From the NCBI GenBank assembly GCA_964560765.1, contig CAZLMG010000014.1, positions 41,992 to 105,991 of the forward strand: a stretch of DNA of 64,000 bases, read 5' to 3'. The notes beneath the pieces were generated by a model. The model did no database searches. It saw nothing but the letters and a program-made list of their open reading frames with translations, and was not told the origin of the DNA. The translations under genes and the position numbers were made by a program. The stretch is from CAZLMG01 sp964560765 (GTDB taxonomy: Bacteria > Bdellovibrionota_B > Oligoflexia > Oligoflexales > CAZLMG01). Shown in pieces: positions 8,672 to 17,395 of the stretch (the stretch's first letter is position 1; each line of letters starts with the position of its first letter).

Positions 8672-11131
8672 CTAAGCCAGGGCTCGATCGATGACGGAGC
8701 GCCAAGCAGCCGTAGCCCGCAACTCAGCCAGGAGTCCATAAAGACCAAAGACGATACGCCAAAGAACGAGGCTGGATGGAGGCGGTGATACGTGGGCGGC
8801 ATTGCTTCCAACAAAGTGCAGCGCGATCATGCTCTGCACAAAATCCGGTGTAAATGTGAAGTCTTCTCCAGTTAAAATCGGTGCAAATACTGCGCGGTTG
8901 AGTTGCCAGTGTTCGGCAAAATTAAATTTTTCTTCATTGGCCACCATTCCCAACTGACGAATAGCCTTAGCGAATGTCGGTGCATCATTGGCCAATGTTG
9001 CGGTCAATGTTTCACGCCAAAGTTCAACTTCAGTCGTCGCAAACTGCTTGCTGAAGCCAAAGTCAAGGAACGCGACTCGGCCATCAGCCATGAATAGAAA
9101 ATTTCCGGGATGAGGGTCGCCGTTAAAGATTCCCAGTTTGAACAATGAACGAAAACTAAAGAGAACGATGGCCACACCTGCGGCGTTACGTTCCTCCGCA
9201 GTAGCCGTTGCGGCGAACTCTGGAAATCCTTGTCCGCTGATTTGCTCCATGATTAAGACGTCAGCTGTACTCTCTGGCGACACACTTGGGATCACAATCT
9301 CTTGATATGAACCCCAAAGTTCCTGGAGGCGTCTCTGAACGTCTGCTTCGTGCTTGAAGTTTACCTCATCATGAATCCGATCGCCCAGCTCAGCAAGGAT
9401 GCCATTGATGTCAGCCCGCGGCAGCAGTCGGCGCAAAACAGGCTTGACCAATCCCGCGAGCCTCAGATCGTGCTCTAGTTGTTGCACGATGCCTGGATGA
9501 CGAATTTTTAACACGACCTGTCGCTGGTCAAGAAGCGCCGTATGGATTTGGGCGATGCTTCCGACGGCTAGAGGTTGTGGGTCGATGAGCAAGCGCTCGC
9601 GAACGTTTGGATCAACCCCAGTCGATAGAGCTTCCTCAATCTGGGAAAACGGCGTCGGCCGAGCATCATAGCGCAAGGCTGAGAGCGCTAGCCGCATTTC
9701 AGTGGGGACGCTGGGAACCAGGCTCAGCATTTGTCCGAGCTTCATCAGGCCGCCGCGATAAGTTGCCAACTCATCAAAGAGTTTCTCACCAAGGCGGGCA
9801 AAACTAGCGGTCTGCTCTCGCTCACGCTGCGCTTGATCAAGCCTGGTCATCCGTATGCGTGTAGAAATCACTTCCGATGAAACCGAACCGGCTAGACGCA
9901 GCAGATCGAAAAAACCCCGAGGTCGATCTCGAAAGGGTGCAAATCTATCTGTACTACGCTCCGAATCAAGGTTCAGCTCCAGTGTATCGCTGCTGGAGCC
10001 CTGACTCAGTGACAGGCAGATTTGCTTGCAAGAAGCGAGGGCAAGCTCTGCTAATTCACTTTGATTGGATCGACGCGCCAAACGAACGACTGCCGCTAGA
10101 AATAAGATTCGCACCTCGATGGGTGCACGCCGCTCGATCTCTGGCAGCATCTCGGCGATTTGACGAAGTCGAGTCGAGAGTGGGATTTTCCGATCATACC
10201 CTTGTTCGAGAACTTGCAAACCGCGCAAAAGAGCCGGTCGTCGACGACCATGCCAGGCTACTTGACGATTGCGCTGGACGAGAGAGTTAACGCGTGGCAA
10301 TGCGTCAAGCAAGTGCTGCTTGTCCAACGCATAGAGCCTAAGCAGGGATAGGGCGCTTGTGTTGAGATCATCACCTGTATTCGCTTCGGCGAGAAGCTGG
10401 TGCCAATCTGCCGTTAGAATCTTCTTGTCATGAAGCCGTCCGACGTGCCGAGGGTTGTGCACCTGCTGGGCGTGCGACACGCCAGGCTCGTTGGTCGAGC
10501 GGTCAGCCGCCGCGGGTGCTGCATCAGGCGTGTCTCGACCCAGAGCTTCTGCTGCATCCGTATCGCCGGTTAGTAACGCGGTTCGCCATAGCAAATGCTG
10601 CGCTCTTTGGCGCGGCTCGATAGGGGGCTTCAATGCAACACAACTCAAGGTCAGGCGTTGGCTCTGGCTGGCCATGCCAGCCTCGAGAGATACTTCAGCG
10701 GCAGAGAGTAAAAACTCAGTCCGATCTTCATCCTCTGGGCGATAGACAGACTGCAATCCCTGCAGAATCCAGGCTGCTGCACCAACTTGCTCCCCGCTAT
10801 TGGCGACGATCTGGCCATAGTGAAGTTGTAGCCAACCGCAAACCAGAGATAGCCGAGACTTTGCTGGCTCGATTCCCAGCGACCGTAGTATGGTTAGCGA
10901 CTCATTGAGGACCTCTAGGGCAGTTGCATCTGGCTCCGCTCCAATCTCGGCGCGGTAGTGCAGCCAGACACTTCGGCATACCACCCATTCCAGAAGTTGG
11001 GAGGCTCCTTCGGCAGCAAATTCATCGAGACGCTTTTGTAGGAGAGCAGACGCAGACGTATGATCGGCGCAGGTCGCAATCTCAGCAGCTATCCTGCGTC
11101 GTAGTTCTCGCAATTCGTTAAGCGTCGCCAT
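8672..11131 (-). CDS. UbiB/ABC1 (AarF) atypical kinase with long N-terminal helical region
   Basis: An 819-residue protein whose C-terminal half is an ABC1/ADCK/UbiB atypical kinase. The motifs are in order: KLGQ (Lys464, the KxGQ signature), the nucleotide-binding lysine in VVLKIRHPG (Lys542), EVNFKHEA (589-596), GDPHPGN (671-677) and DFG (690-692). Bacterial UbiB proteins assist ubiquinone synthesis or membrane lipid and quinone handling through an ATPase activity. About 430 residues in front of the kinase are alpha-helical and repeat-like, possibly TPR, and have no counterpart in ordinary UbiB (usually 430-550 residues in all). No C-terminal membrane helices are obvious. It is monocistronic in appearance, with flanking gaps of more than 100 bases. 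The kinase family is certain; the substrate and the role of the extension are unknown. Confidence 0.88.
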   Translation of the reverse strand: MATLNELRELRRRIAAEIATCADHTSASALLQKRLDEFAAEGASQLLEWVVCRSVWLHYRAEIGAEPDATALEVLNESLTILRSLGIEPAKSRLSLVCGWLQLHYGQIVANSGEQVGAAAWILQGLQSVYRPEDEDRTEFLLSAAEVSLEAGMASQSQRLTLSCVALKPPIEPRQRAQHLLWRTALLTGDTDAAEALGRDTPDAAPAAADRSTNEPGVSHAQQVHNPRHVGRLHDKKILTADWHQLLAEANTGDDLNTSALSLLRLYALDKQHLLDALPRVNSLVQRNRQVAWHGRRRPALLRGLQVLEQGYDRKIPLSTRLRQIAEMLPEIERRAPIEVRILFLAAVVRLARRSNQSELAELALASCKQICLSLSQGSSSDTLELNLDSERSTDRFAPFRDRPRGFFDLLRLAGSVSSEVISTRIRMTRLDQAQREREQTASFARLGEKLFDELATYRGGLMKLGQMLSLVPSVPTEMRLALSALRYDARPTPFSQIEEALSTGVDPNVRERLLIDPQPLAVGSIAQIHTALLDQRQVVLKIRHPGIVQQLEHDLRLAGLVKPVLRRLLPRADINGILAELGDRIHDEVNFKHEADVQRRLQELWGSYQEIVIPSVSPESTADVLIMEQISGQGFPEFAATATAEERNAAGVAIVLFSFRSLFKLGIFNGDPHPGNFLFMADGRVAFLDFGFSKQFATTEVELWRETLTATLANDAPTFAKAIRQLGMVANEEKFNFAEHWQLNRAVFAPILTGEDFTFTPDFVQSMIALHFVGSNAAHVSPPPSSLVLWRIVFGLYGLLAELRATAAWRSVIDRALA

Positions 11132-11304
11132 CTTATTCCGTGCCGTTTGGTAGTCATAAGGATTCGATAATACTCATGATACCACAGCTTACGGCGTCGG
11201 TAGGATCTGCTGTGAAGATTCATTGAAAAGATGCTGAAGCGCAAGCTGGGCGCAACTCATGGCTGTCGCGCCCGCGAGAACTGCCATGGGCAGCTGCATT
11301 CAGG

Positions 11305-12132
11305 TTAGGTTTCAACCGAGATGGTGCGGATGCCAATCAAATAACCCGCTTTGGTCCGGCCCACGATAAAGAGATCGAGGGCGCCGGAATCTGGCTTGCC
11401 AACTTTGAAGCCGCGGAGTTCCTTGAAGTCCCCTTTTAGTGCTTTCAACAGTGCTGAATACTCAGCTTGTTCCTGTTCGCTGCTCCGGTCAGAATCACTG
11501 GCCAATTCGTTCAAGAGTTCAAGCACTTCCTTATGCGACCACACCTCAACATGGGCGCTGCCAGCGAGCAAGGAAGCAGCAACTTTTCCGCTATTCCATT
11601 GGGCGTCAGAAACTGGCTGCAGCGAATAGAATGGCCTCCATCCATAGTCGGCTTCACTCATCCAAGTTGCGTTGGGAACAAGTGCGCTATACTTCGCAGC
11701 TTGCTTGGCCAGAGACTTCGTCAGTGCATCTGGCTTGGCCAGAATACAGCGACCGGTCACTTCAACGGTCGAATGGTGCCCAAGCTCTGAATAGGTTGCA
11801 ACAACGAAATAGGATGTAAAGCTGCGGGTATTTGCCGCTTCTGCATCGATCAGGGTCAAAGGCATCGATAACTTCACGAACCCACCGTATCCATCATAGC
11901 CATTGTCGATGAAGACGCCGAACTTGCGATTGGATGCATAATCATCATATCGGCGATCGATCATGTATTCGTCGCCCTCGTCGGTCGTGACAGCTGCCGC
12001 ATGTTGGGAATGGGTAAACTGGAATGAACGCTCGTCACCATCCTGATCGGTACCTTTGCACGAATAAGAAAATGGCGTCGCGAGAGCGTAGGTAGAAGTC
12101 ATCATGAGAAAAACGGTCGCTGCTAACTTCAT
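11305..12132 (-). CDS. Exported protein with NuiA (nuclease A inhibitor)-like domain
   Basis: A 275-residue protein with signal peptide (MKLAATVFLMMTSTYALA). Residues 20-135 form an unrecognised beta-rich domain with two cysteines. Residues about 140-275 match the cyanobacterial nuclease A inhibitor fold: WMSEADYGWRPF (157-168) corresponds to the family's FMSESEYPFEVF. A long helix follows (residues 220-240), and the ending SGALDLFIVGRTKAGYLIG then GIRTISVET matches the ELDVYVIGETPAGNLAGISTKVVET-type ending of NuiA. NuiA binds and blocks a non-specific DNA/RNA nuclease. Being exported here, it could protect the envelope from a nuclease, control its own secreted nuclease, or regulate an unrelated partner. 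GGAGG precedes the ATG. It stands alone. Confidence 0.75.
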   Translation of the reverse strand: MKLAATVFLMMTSTYALATPFSYSCKGTDQDGDERSFQFTHSQHAAAVTTDEGDEYMIDRRYDDYASNRKFGVFIDNGYDGYGGFVKLSMPLTLIDAEAANTRSFTSYFVVATYSELGHHSTVEVTGRCILAKPDALTKSLAKQAAKYSALVPNATWMSEADYGWRPFYSLQPVSDAQWNSGKVAASLLAGSAHVEVWSHKEVLELLNELASDSDRSSEQEQAEYSALLKALKGDFKELRGFKVGKPDSGALDLFIVGRTKAGYLIGIRTISVET

Positions 12133-12279
12133 GGGGCCTCCAAATAGCTTAAGTTTGCAGGCTGCTCTTAGTGGATTGAGACCCCATTAGTCAATCGATA
12201 AAGCGCCCCCAGCACGCGACTTGTCGCCTGTGTCTGCCGTTTGCTAGCAGTTGCCCCATTTTCATCAACACTCTTGGCC

Positions 12280-13113
12280 TCAGAAGCTGTAGACCTTACC
12301 GTTGGCGTCGATGCATGCGCCGCCTGAGGATTGCGCTTTCCCGGCTACAGAATTGGATGAGGTCTTGTAGCCATACCCAAGGCAGAACCCGACGCCTGGT
12401 ATCAAAAGGTGGGTAGAAAAGGCAGCGCTCTTTCCTGGAACCCGCACGGCCGTGATTCCGCCGGCTCGACCATCCCAGGCACTTCCGGAAATGCGACCAG
12501 CTGCCACACCACTTGGGTGCGTCACGGTCGTAGCACTACCAGTGAAGTAGCCGCGGCTACCACTGCCGGCGTACTGGCGATAGTGTGTCCCATTCGCGGT
12601 AATGACTTCGTCAACGAGATGCTGTCCAGGCGCTTCCGCTAAATTCAGCCCATCGCTGCCAGGCGCCGGAGCCGGCAGCACTTCTTTTGCAGCATTTAAG
12701 TGAGCTTTGAGTTCTGGGTGCGCAGCGAAGATGATGTCCCGCAGTGTCTGGCGATTCTCCGTCACATTTTGTGTATACGCTGCATACTGCTCGGGTGTTA
12801 TTTTCGCTTGCAGCCATGCCTGAAAGGCTGCGCGTGCGGCAGCCAGGCGAGGTCGGGCTGCTGTTAAGTTGCACAGCACATCCGCCGCCTGCTCCTCAAA
12901 GTCAGAAAAGGTCTGATCCTTCTCTTCGGGCGTCATCTCGATATCTTTGTCCGTGAGTCCAGCGGCGACGCTCACTGGTGATTGATCCTGTGCGCCAAGA
13001 CTCTCGGATATCTCTGCGGGCTTTCGTCGCACCTGATCCGCCTCTGATTTGCAACTGCTAGCGGTAAATACTGCAAGCAGAATCGCTGTGTAATGAATTC
13101 GCTGCTCGAACAT
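12280..13113 (-). CDS. Lipoprotein of unknown function
   Basis: A 277-residue lipoprotein. MFEQRIHYTAILLAVFTASSC supplies a signal peptide with lipobox Cys21. A helical region (residues 65-150) contains acidic stretches and repeated Ala/Gln. A C-terminal Gly/Ser-rich beta domain (about 170-277) has HYRQYAGSGSRGYFTGSA and two cysteines (FCLGYG, GACIDANG). I recognise no family. The start at 13113 is chosen because of the signal peptide and GGGAG seven bases upstream; the frame opens 29 codons earlier. Neighbours are also exported proteins in separate transcription units. Confidence 0.7.
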   Translation of the reverse strand: MFEQRIHYTAILLAVFTASSCKSEADQVRRKPAEISESLGAQDQSPVSVAAGLTDKDIEMTPEEKDQTFSDFEEQAADVLCNLTAARPRLAAARAAFQAWLQAKITPEQYAAYTQNVTENRQTLRDIIFAAHPELKAHLNAAKEVLPAPAPGSDGLNLAEAPGQHLVDEVITANGTHYRQYAGSGSRGYFTGSATTVTHPSGVAAGRISGSAWDGRAGGITAVRVPGKSAAFSTHLLIPGVGFCLGYGYKTSSNSVAGKAQSSGGACIDANGKVYSF

Positions 13114-13333
13114 GAAAGGCTCCCTTTTTAAAAAAGAGTTGCGGCTTACCATTTCGAGTTGGTGCAATCGTGATGCCAGGCTTGGCGCATGCCTGCGCAT
13201 TGCAAGATTGTTCGATCATTTCGCGCTAATTCGCGCAGGGGACGTGGAGCGGGTACTGCGAGAATTGTACTGGAGTGACTCGTAACTAATCTTGCTCATT
13301 CAAGTATATGATGCGAAGGGTGCCAGTGTCTTT

Positions 13334-14782
13334 CTACTGTGACAGACAGTACAAAGATCGAGTTGTCGAGCAGTTTCCCTCTACACCGCTGGCCGTTACC
13401 CATTTGTTGTTTCGAAATGCGGAGTTGCCATATAGTGCTGTGCCGCTATTTGACGTCCAGTTGCTACAATTGTTGCCGCCACCCATTCCATATGGTGTCG
13501 TCGCCGTCCACACTTCGGTCTCAAGAACTGCGCCGTACTCGTTATAACCAACCCCCGCAGAAAACTCAGGAGTAGGAAAATCCGTCCCCCAGAACTCTGC
13601 AAGATCTGCGGCGACTTGCTGACCGATCATGTTCTTCACAGGTTGCCAGATCGACACGCGCTGATCGGCATGGTCAGGAAATGTCCCAGAAATGACCGCC
13701 TTGAAACCCACGCCTAAGTTTCCGGCCTCAGCTCGTCCGTTGCAAAGTTCATCTGCGTGAGTGACGCTCGCAATTTGCAAAGCGGTGTACTGTGTTGAAG
13801 TGACAAAGAGTAGGTGCGCGGCTTCGACAGTAAAAGTGCGGTTTAGGGTTGTGCTGGTAAAGGCTGAGGCATCATGAACTGCGACGGTTATGGACTGTAC
13901 GCCAACGGGCCAAGATGTGTCTGGCGATACGGTGAGGGTATCATTGATGCTTGTCGTCGTTGACCAAGTATGATCAGCATAACTCGCCAGCGAACCTCCT
14001 ATCACCAGTGAGTTCGACAGAACTTGCTTTTTGAAGATGATCCTGATGGAACGTGCGTTTGTGATGATGGCATCTACCGATGGCGTGAAGCTTGACGTCC
14101 AGAGAGACTCCTCTGACTCTGCATACGGCGTAAAGCCTGCCGCGATCTGCTCTGTTGCCTGCGACTCGATAAAGCAAAAGCGGGCATTTGATTCGATGAG
14201 TGGAATGCGAGCATGCTCAACTCCCTCAATCGTTACTCGACTCATGGCTATGAGATCGACACTGAATCTAACCTCGCTCTCCAGGTCAGGATCTCTGAAT
14301 ACAACGAAATATAAATCCTCTTCTGCTACCGACTCAGGAACAGGAAGCTGCACCATAACGGGATGGTACATGGAATCACGGTCAACGATATTGTCGTCGG
14401 AGTCTCGAACGATGAGCTGGCCACAATGCCCGCGTATTTCAATGTCCTCTGCTAGCTCATCAAAGATAGCATTATCCAATGTCATAAGACTCACGTGCGC
14501 TGTCGTATTAACGCTAAACGACTTTGCAGGTATGAAGACGCTTAACGGGCCAACAGATACATCCGTATCTTCGGATGAACTGAGAGTTGCAACTTTTTGA
14601 TCGACGATGAGGGCGCCGCCACTTTCAGTGCTGGAAGGGACAGATTCACTGACACTCGTCTGTGTTTTGGGCCGAGTCTTCGTCTTCCTCTTGCACCCCT
14701 GGCATGAGAGCGCCAAGATCGCTGCAAGGCACATACAGCTCATGATCCATTTGTGCTTGCCGCTGGCCCAACCTCGAGTCAT
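13334..14782 (-). CDS. Lipoprotein with C-terminal DUF1554 (C-type-lectin/endostatin-like) domain
   Basis: A 482-residue surface lipoprotein. The signal peptide ends in LALSC with a second Cys three residues on. The middle holds beta-sandwich-like regions, including a ZU5/GAIN-like acidic stretch and an Ig-like segment ending LNRTFTVE. The last about 155 residues start with LLFVTSTQYTALQI and run through HADELCNGRAEAGNLG, VWTATTPYG and NCSNWTSNSG to RSLYCLSQ. This is the DUF1554 pattern known from Leptospira and Bdellovibrionota proteins, a C-type-lectin-like fold. A role in adhesion or binding is inference. The start is the ATG with GGAG nine bases upstream; an ATG six codons earlier abuts a GGAG with no spacing. 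Confidence 0.75.
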   Translation of the reverse strand: MTRGWASGKHKWIMSCMCLAAILALSCQGCKRKTKTRPKTQTSVSESVPSSTESGGALIVDQKVATLSSSEDTDVSVGPLSVFIPAKSFSVNTTAHVSLMTLDNAIFDELAEDIEIRGHCGQLIVRDSDDNIVDRDSMYHPVMVQLPVPESVAEEDLYFVVFRDPDLESEVRFSVDLIAMSRVTIEGVEHARIPLIESNARFCFIESQATEQIAAGFTPYAESEESLWTSSFTPSVDAIITNARSIRIIFKKQVLSNSLVIGGSLASYADHTWSTTTSINDTLTVSPDTSWPVGVQSITVAVHDASAFTSTTLNRTFTVEAAHLLFVTSTQYTALQIASVTHADELCNGRAEAGNLGVGFKAVISGTFPDHADQRVSIWQPVKNMIGQQVAADLAEFWGTDFPTPEFSAGVGYNEYGAVLETEVWTATTPYGMGGGNNCSNWTSNSGTALYGNSAFRNNKWVTASGVEGNCSTTRSLYCLSQ

Positions 14783-14905
14783 GGCGAATTGCTCCGTCAT
14801 CTCCGTGGGATCTATCCCTGTACTCTATGTCGGTAGATTGTCGGTCAACGTTAAAGATTATTAAAAAATCTGTATTTTCGGAAGGTTAATGGCGCGTGGT
14901 GTGGA

Positions 14906-15679
14906 TCAACCTCCGAATACGAGGTTAATACCAGTCAAACCGCGAATCATCACCAATCTGACCTCCTCCTCCTCTTCTCCTGACACTTTCAAGCTGCGAA
15001 TGGTAGGCAGGTCTTTGCTACGATAGGGCTCGAAAATTTCCTTCGGCAGTGGCTCAGTTTTCTTGCCGACCCACGCGGCGCTCACGACTTGGCCTTTTAT
15101 GTTTACCACGAGGCCGATGGTTTTCTTAAGCTTGGTGCTGCGCACGTATTGAATGACGTACTGCCTCTTGCCTGAGACTTCGCCAAAGAAATATGTTGGC
15201 AGCAAGTCTTCGTCTTGAAATGCAGCCCCTACGGCTGCGCGGTAGGCCTTCTCTTTTTCCGGAAGAAATTTGCCTTCAAGAAGCGTGAATGAAGTGACCT
15301 CTGCTGGCGCAAACAGTTTCAGATCCTTAGTGGGGATGTCCTGCGCCAACCAATCCCCAGGTGCTGCCGGTGTGCTCTTTGGATCATTGGGATTGGCTTT
15401 GGCAGCCAGCTTTTCGCCAAAGGTGAGCATGTCACCAGTATTTTTCTTGCCGGCAATGAGTTGCACGGCAGCTTGCGTTCGACCAGCGCGCTCGAAGGCC
15501 TTTCCGTAGGGTGACAGAGAGCTGCCTGCGCCATCTGTATGACAGGTGATGCATGGCGCTCGGTAACCGTAGACCCCATTCACCATGCGTTGATACTGTG
15601 GCAGGGCCCCAGCAGGAGCCGCATTGCCGATCCATACCAGCCAAACAACACCCGCTGTGAATAAAGCTTGTGTGCGCAC
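14906..15679 (-). CDS. Exported monohaem cytochrome c with FMN-binding-like C-terminal domain
   Basis: A 257-residue periplasmic protein. The GTG start (GAGGAAAAG upstream) leads into a signal peptide ending near APAGA. One haem motif, CITCH, lies at residues 43-47, followed by a short cytochrome region with LSPYGKAFERAGR. From about residue 120 a second domain has the order strand-strand-helix seen in FMN-binding (RnfG/NqrC-like) periplasmic domains: FFGEVSGKRQYVIQYV, IGLVVNIKGQVVSAAWVGK, then a helix PKEIFEPYRSKDL. The next gene upstream encodes a protein with the same plan. It is the last gene of a four-gene operon starting at 18001, so electron transfer in the periplasm linked to the operon's membrane protein and porin is likely. 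Confidence 0.7.
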   Translation of the reverse strand: MRTQALFTAGVVWLVWIGNAAPAGALPQYQRMVNGVYGYRAPCITCHTDGAGSSLSPYGKAFERAGRTQAAVQLIAGKKNTGDMLTFGEKLAAKANPNDPKSTPAAPGDWLAQDIPTKDLKLFAPAEVTSFTLLEGKFLPEKEKAYRAAVGAAFQDEDLLPTYFFGEVSGKRQYVIQYVRSTKLKKTIGLVVNIKGQVVSAAWVGKKTEPLPKEIFEPYRSKDLPTIRSLKVSGEEEEEVRLVMIRGLTGINLVFGG

Positions 15680-15694
15680 AGGACTTTTCCTCGT

Positions 15695-16234
15695 TTAGTT
15701 CTTGGCGAAACTGGCGGAAACTCGACAAATGGATTTCATGGCCAGCTCGATCATCAGCGACTTGCCGTCATCCTTCTCTTCACGTTTCATGGTTTCCAGT
15801 TGCGCCAAGTCTTTGCCGCGCATGGTGGCCAGAAACTCATCTGCCGTTGTGGCTGCTGATTCACCGCTGGAATATACCTTCAGGCCATAGATCTTTTGAT
15901 CGGCGGTCACGGCGGCGCCAAACTCAATGTCTCCATTCTTGGAATGACCATCCAGAAACGCAACCACAGCAACCACACTCTTCTTGCTGTCGCGCCCCAG
16001 ATACAGATTGCCAGCCAGCTCACCTTTACTCAGCTTGAACGAATGCTGTGCCTCGCACTCACCCAAACTCTTGAGGTTCACAGGAATTTTTTTCTCCTCA
16101 AACGTCAAACTCTCCTGCTGGAGTTGCGCCAGTCTCTTGGCAGGAAAGGTCGTTTCGTGCGCCTGCGCTGCTGCAGCACCTAGTCCGCAGATTGCGATCA
16201 TCGCGATTGAATAGGTCTTCCGTATGTTCCGCAT
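15695..16234 (-). CDS. Exported FMN-binding-like protein
   Basis: A 179-residue exported protein with signal peptide ending AAAAQAHE and an ideal Shine-Dalgarno (GGAGGT). The mature domain reads GNLYLGRDSKKSVVAVVAFL, then GAAVTADQKIYGLKVYSSG, then DEFLATMRGKDLAQLE. This resembles periplasmic FMN-binding domains and is parallel to the C-terminal domain of the cytochrome encoded 15 bases downstream. The Ser/Thr that carries covalent FMN in RnfG/NqrC is not evident, so flavin binding is uncertain. Two cysteines are present (ECEAQ, SICRV). It sits between a porin gene (9 bases) and the cytochrome gene in one operon. Confidence 0.55.
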   Translation of the reverse strand: MRNIRKTYSIAMIAICGLGAAAAQAHETTFPAKRLAQLQQESLTFEEKKIPVNLKSLGECEAQHSFKLSKGELAGNLYLGRDSKKSVVAVVAFLDGHSKNGDIEFGAAVTADQKIYGLKVYSSGESAATTADEFLATMRGKDLAQLETMKREEKDDGKSLMIELAMKSICRVSASFAKN

Positions 16235-16243
16235 GGATACCTC

Positions 16244-17392
16244 CTAAAAGCTGACTAGAAATTGCGTGGTTGCGCGCCAAGGGCTGTCTTGCGAGTAATC
16301 TTCATACGCTTCCTTGCCTTGAAAGGCCAAAGCGCTGGCGCTGGCGCCGATGCGCCAGGTCCACCCCGCATCATCCTGCAGCGTGAAAGCACCAGACAAA
16401 AATCCAACCGTGTCCTCATGGGTTTGGTCCCGCCATTGGTCCCATTGTACGGCGACTTTGTGACGAACCGAACCAAAAATGACTCCCGTATCTAAATCAG
16501 TGCGGGCAAGAAAGCCTTGAACTGAATTGTCTCCTTGAGTCGTTACGTGCGACGCATGTTCATTTCGGCCATGATCTTTGCCGCCAATGGCTTCTGCCAT
16601 GATTTTCCATGGACCCGTCCGCCACGAAGCATCCAATGCGAATCGCTCCCTGCGGATGACTTGTGAACGATCGACCATGGTTCCCAGTTCTGACATATGA
16701 AACATAGTGGGCATTCCCATCGTGTTCCAACTATGGCCGGAAAAGCCGCTAACGCCGATGATAGCTGCTGCTGAGGGCTGCCAAGTTAATCGTACCTGCG
16801 TCGGCCATCCTGGGGTCGCGATCGCTTTCTTGCCGGTATCCGTATCAAGGTAATCAGCACCGTTGAACGTCTCAAGAATGGCTTCAAAGTTGCCCACGAC
16901 ATAATCCAGCTGTACTCCGACGTCAGATGCAAAGCCATTGCTTCGTACAACCTGAGATGGAAAAATGTTAGCCGGGCTATCGGTTTGCGCATCTAGCCCG
17001 AACTTGCCGCGAAATCTTCCCAGCTTGACGTTCATGCCGTCGGGCAAGAAAGGCAGCTGCACCAAACTAATGGTGACGAATCCGTGATCTTGTCCGACAA
17101 CCGTTTCATTCTCGCTGGTCAATAGCAGCTGCTCGGCAGAAACGCTGACGTGGGGGCCTACTGCGGCCGTCAGCACTAACTCGGTTACATGCAGCATGGC
17201 GACTGGTCGCTCGGCGCCGTTTTGATAGGATAGTCGCCAGTCGACGGCACCGCCGACAGTGACGTTATCCAGACTGAACTTCGAGGTCGATTCGGCAGCC
17301 GCAACTTGCGGTTCGTCAAAGTTCAGGCCCTGCGAGTACGCAATAGAGGCTGGGCTCAACAAAGAACATGTCAACAGAATTCGGTACTTCAA
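16244..17392 (-). CDS. Outer-membrane porin-like protein
   Basis: A 382-residue exported beta-barrel. It has a signal peptide (ends SIAYSQG), a short linker, then amphipathic strands from VGGAVDWRLSYQ to the terminal aromatic TQFLVSF, a typical barrel-assembly ending. The segment VKLGRFRGKFGLDAQ resembles phosphate-selective porin O/P-type proteins. It starts with TTG, with GGAG seven bases upstream, four bases after the stop of the membrane-protein gene. Within the operon it could admit the substrate or metal complex handled by the cytochrome and FMN-like proteins, or form part of a trans-outer-membrane electron conduit, though only one haem motif is encoded nearby. Confidence 0.7.
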   Translation of the reverse strand: MKYRILLTCSLLSPASIAYSQGLNFDEPQVAAAESTSKFSLDNVTVGGAVDWRLSYQNGAERPVAMLHVTELVLTAAVGPHVSVSAEQLLLTSENETVVGQDHGFVTISLVQLPFLPDGMNVKLGRFRGKFGLDAQTDSPANIFPSQVVRSNGFASDVGVQLDYVVGNFEAILETFNGADYLDTDTGKKAIATPGWPTQVRLTWQPSAAAIIGVSGFSGHSWNTMGMPTMFHMSELGTMVDRSQVIRRERFALDASWRTGPWKIMAEAIGGKDHGRNEHASHVTTQGDNSVQGFLARTDLDTGVIFGSVRHKVAVQWDQWRDQTHEDTVGFLSGAFTLQDDAGWTWRIGASASALAFQGKEAYEDYSQDSPWRATTQFLVSF

Positions 17393-17395
17393 AGT

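Noticed and set aside
9877..10290. Plus-strand open frame of 137 codons
   Set aside because: It is antisense to the UbiB-kinase gene and has no motif or start signal.
14031..14600. Long plus-strand open frame of 189 codons
   Set aside because: It lies wholly inside the DUF1554 lipoprotein gene on the other strand, has no ribosome site and shows a Ser/Arg/Thr-rich shadow composition.
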